DNA of 22,903 nt from JAWLCG01 sp041687295 (GTDB taxonomy: Bacteria; Planctomycetota; Phycisphaerae; SM23-33; FEN-1343), in the NCBI GenBank assembly GCA_041687295.1, contig JAWLCG010000029.1, forward strand, positions 1 to 22,903. Reading direction: 5' to 3'. A program made the position numbers and the translations under genes. Of the stretch, positions 22,803 through 22,903 are shown one piece after another (the first letter of the stretch is position 1; each line of letters begins with the position of its first letter). The notes beneath the pieces were generated by a model. The model searched no databases. It saw nothing but the letters and a program-made list of their open reading frames with translations, and was not told the origin of the DNA.

Positions 22803-22903
22803 TGATACGCACCCCGGGTGATTTTCGCGCGCTGTTAGGCGCCCGTTCGGGTTGCGCGAGCGGGTGATCCATGCGATGATGGGGCATCTGACCGAAAGGA
22901 TGC
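22803..22903 (+). mobile_element. Possible left end of an insertion sequence (IS21-like?), cut by the window edge
   Basis: The sequence begins TGATACGCACCCCGGGTGAT directly at the MFS break. It contains CGGGTGAT twice (22815-22822 and 22861-22868), 46 bp apart, like the repeated transposase-binding sites at the ends of IS21-family elements. An open frame starts on the plus strand at 22876 (MMGHLTERM...) and leaves the window after nine codons. The IS assignment is a guess from layout. Confidence 0.3.

Noticed and set aside
22366..22887. A 173-codon minus-strand frame across the right edge.
   Set aside because: It is a shadow of the MFS remnant in another frame, extended through repeats; its product is Arg/Pro/Gly-rich without domains.

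Overview
The window is about 22.9 kb of very GC-rich (roughly 70 percent by eye) bacterial chromosome. Fifteen genes or gene remnants are recognisable. The gene content suits the PVC group, most likely a Planctomycetota lineage: a Cys-type sulfatase with an anaerobic-type sulfatase-maturating radical SAM enzyme, a very large secreted GH2-like enzyme, pyrophosphate-type phosphofructokinase, ApgM-type phosphoglycerate mutase, and many repetitive hairpins between genes. This placement is inference; there is no rRNA or other marker in the window. I saw no tRNA, rRNA, CRISPR array or complete transposon.

Layout. 1-6254 (minus strand): a cytoplasmic sulfatase preceded by a secreted 1548-residue GH2-like protein, with a terminator between them. 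6255-6842: a gene-free block with a REP-like repeat and a 290-bp imperfect palindromic element. 6843-7682 (minus): larE. 7683-8049: gene-free, with a perfect 32-bp palindrome. 8050-11102 (plus): an M24 aminopeptidase followed by accB and accC, probably one operon. 11103-11716: gene-free, a nested set of inverted repeats. 11717-14133 (plus): an alpha/alpha-barrel-like protein of unknown function and a secreted WbsX/GH99-like protein. 14277-17260 (plus): PPi-dependent phosphofructokinase and an FGGY kinase, separated by a terminator and dense repeats. 17394-22184 (minus): an alpha/beta-hydrolase, apgM, a TauE/SafE exporter and the sulfatase-maturating enzyme; the last two are translationally coupled. 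22500-22802 (minus): the C-terminal remnant of an MFS transporter, cut at about 22802 where a possible insertion-sequence end begins.

How the genes may work together. The radical SAM enzyme converts the active-site Cys of sulfatases to formylglycine, and the sulfatase at the left edge has the matching Cys-type motif. The coupled TauE/SafE protein could export the released sulfur oxyanion. With the large GH2 protein, the WbsX-like protein and the esterase this gives a plausible sulfated-glycan theme mixed with housekeeping genes for glycolysis and fatty-acid synthesis.

The most unusual features are at the DNA level. Several families of REP-like hairpins headed by GTAG lie between genes. In several genes the TAG of that head is the stop codon, and 12 of the 15 genes end in TAG, which is normally the rarest bacterial stop, above all at high GC.
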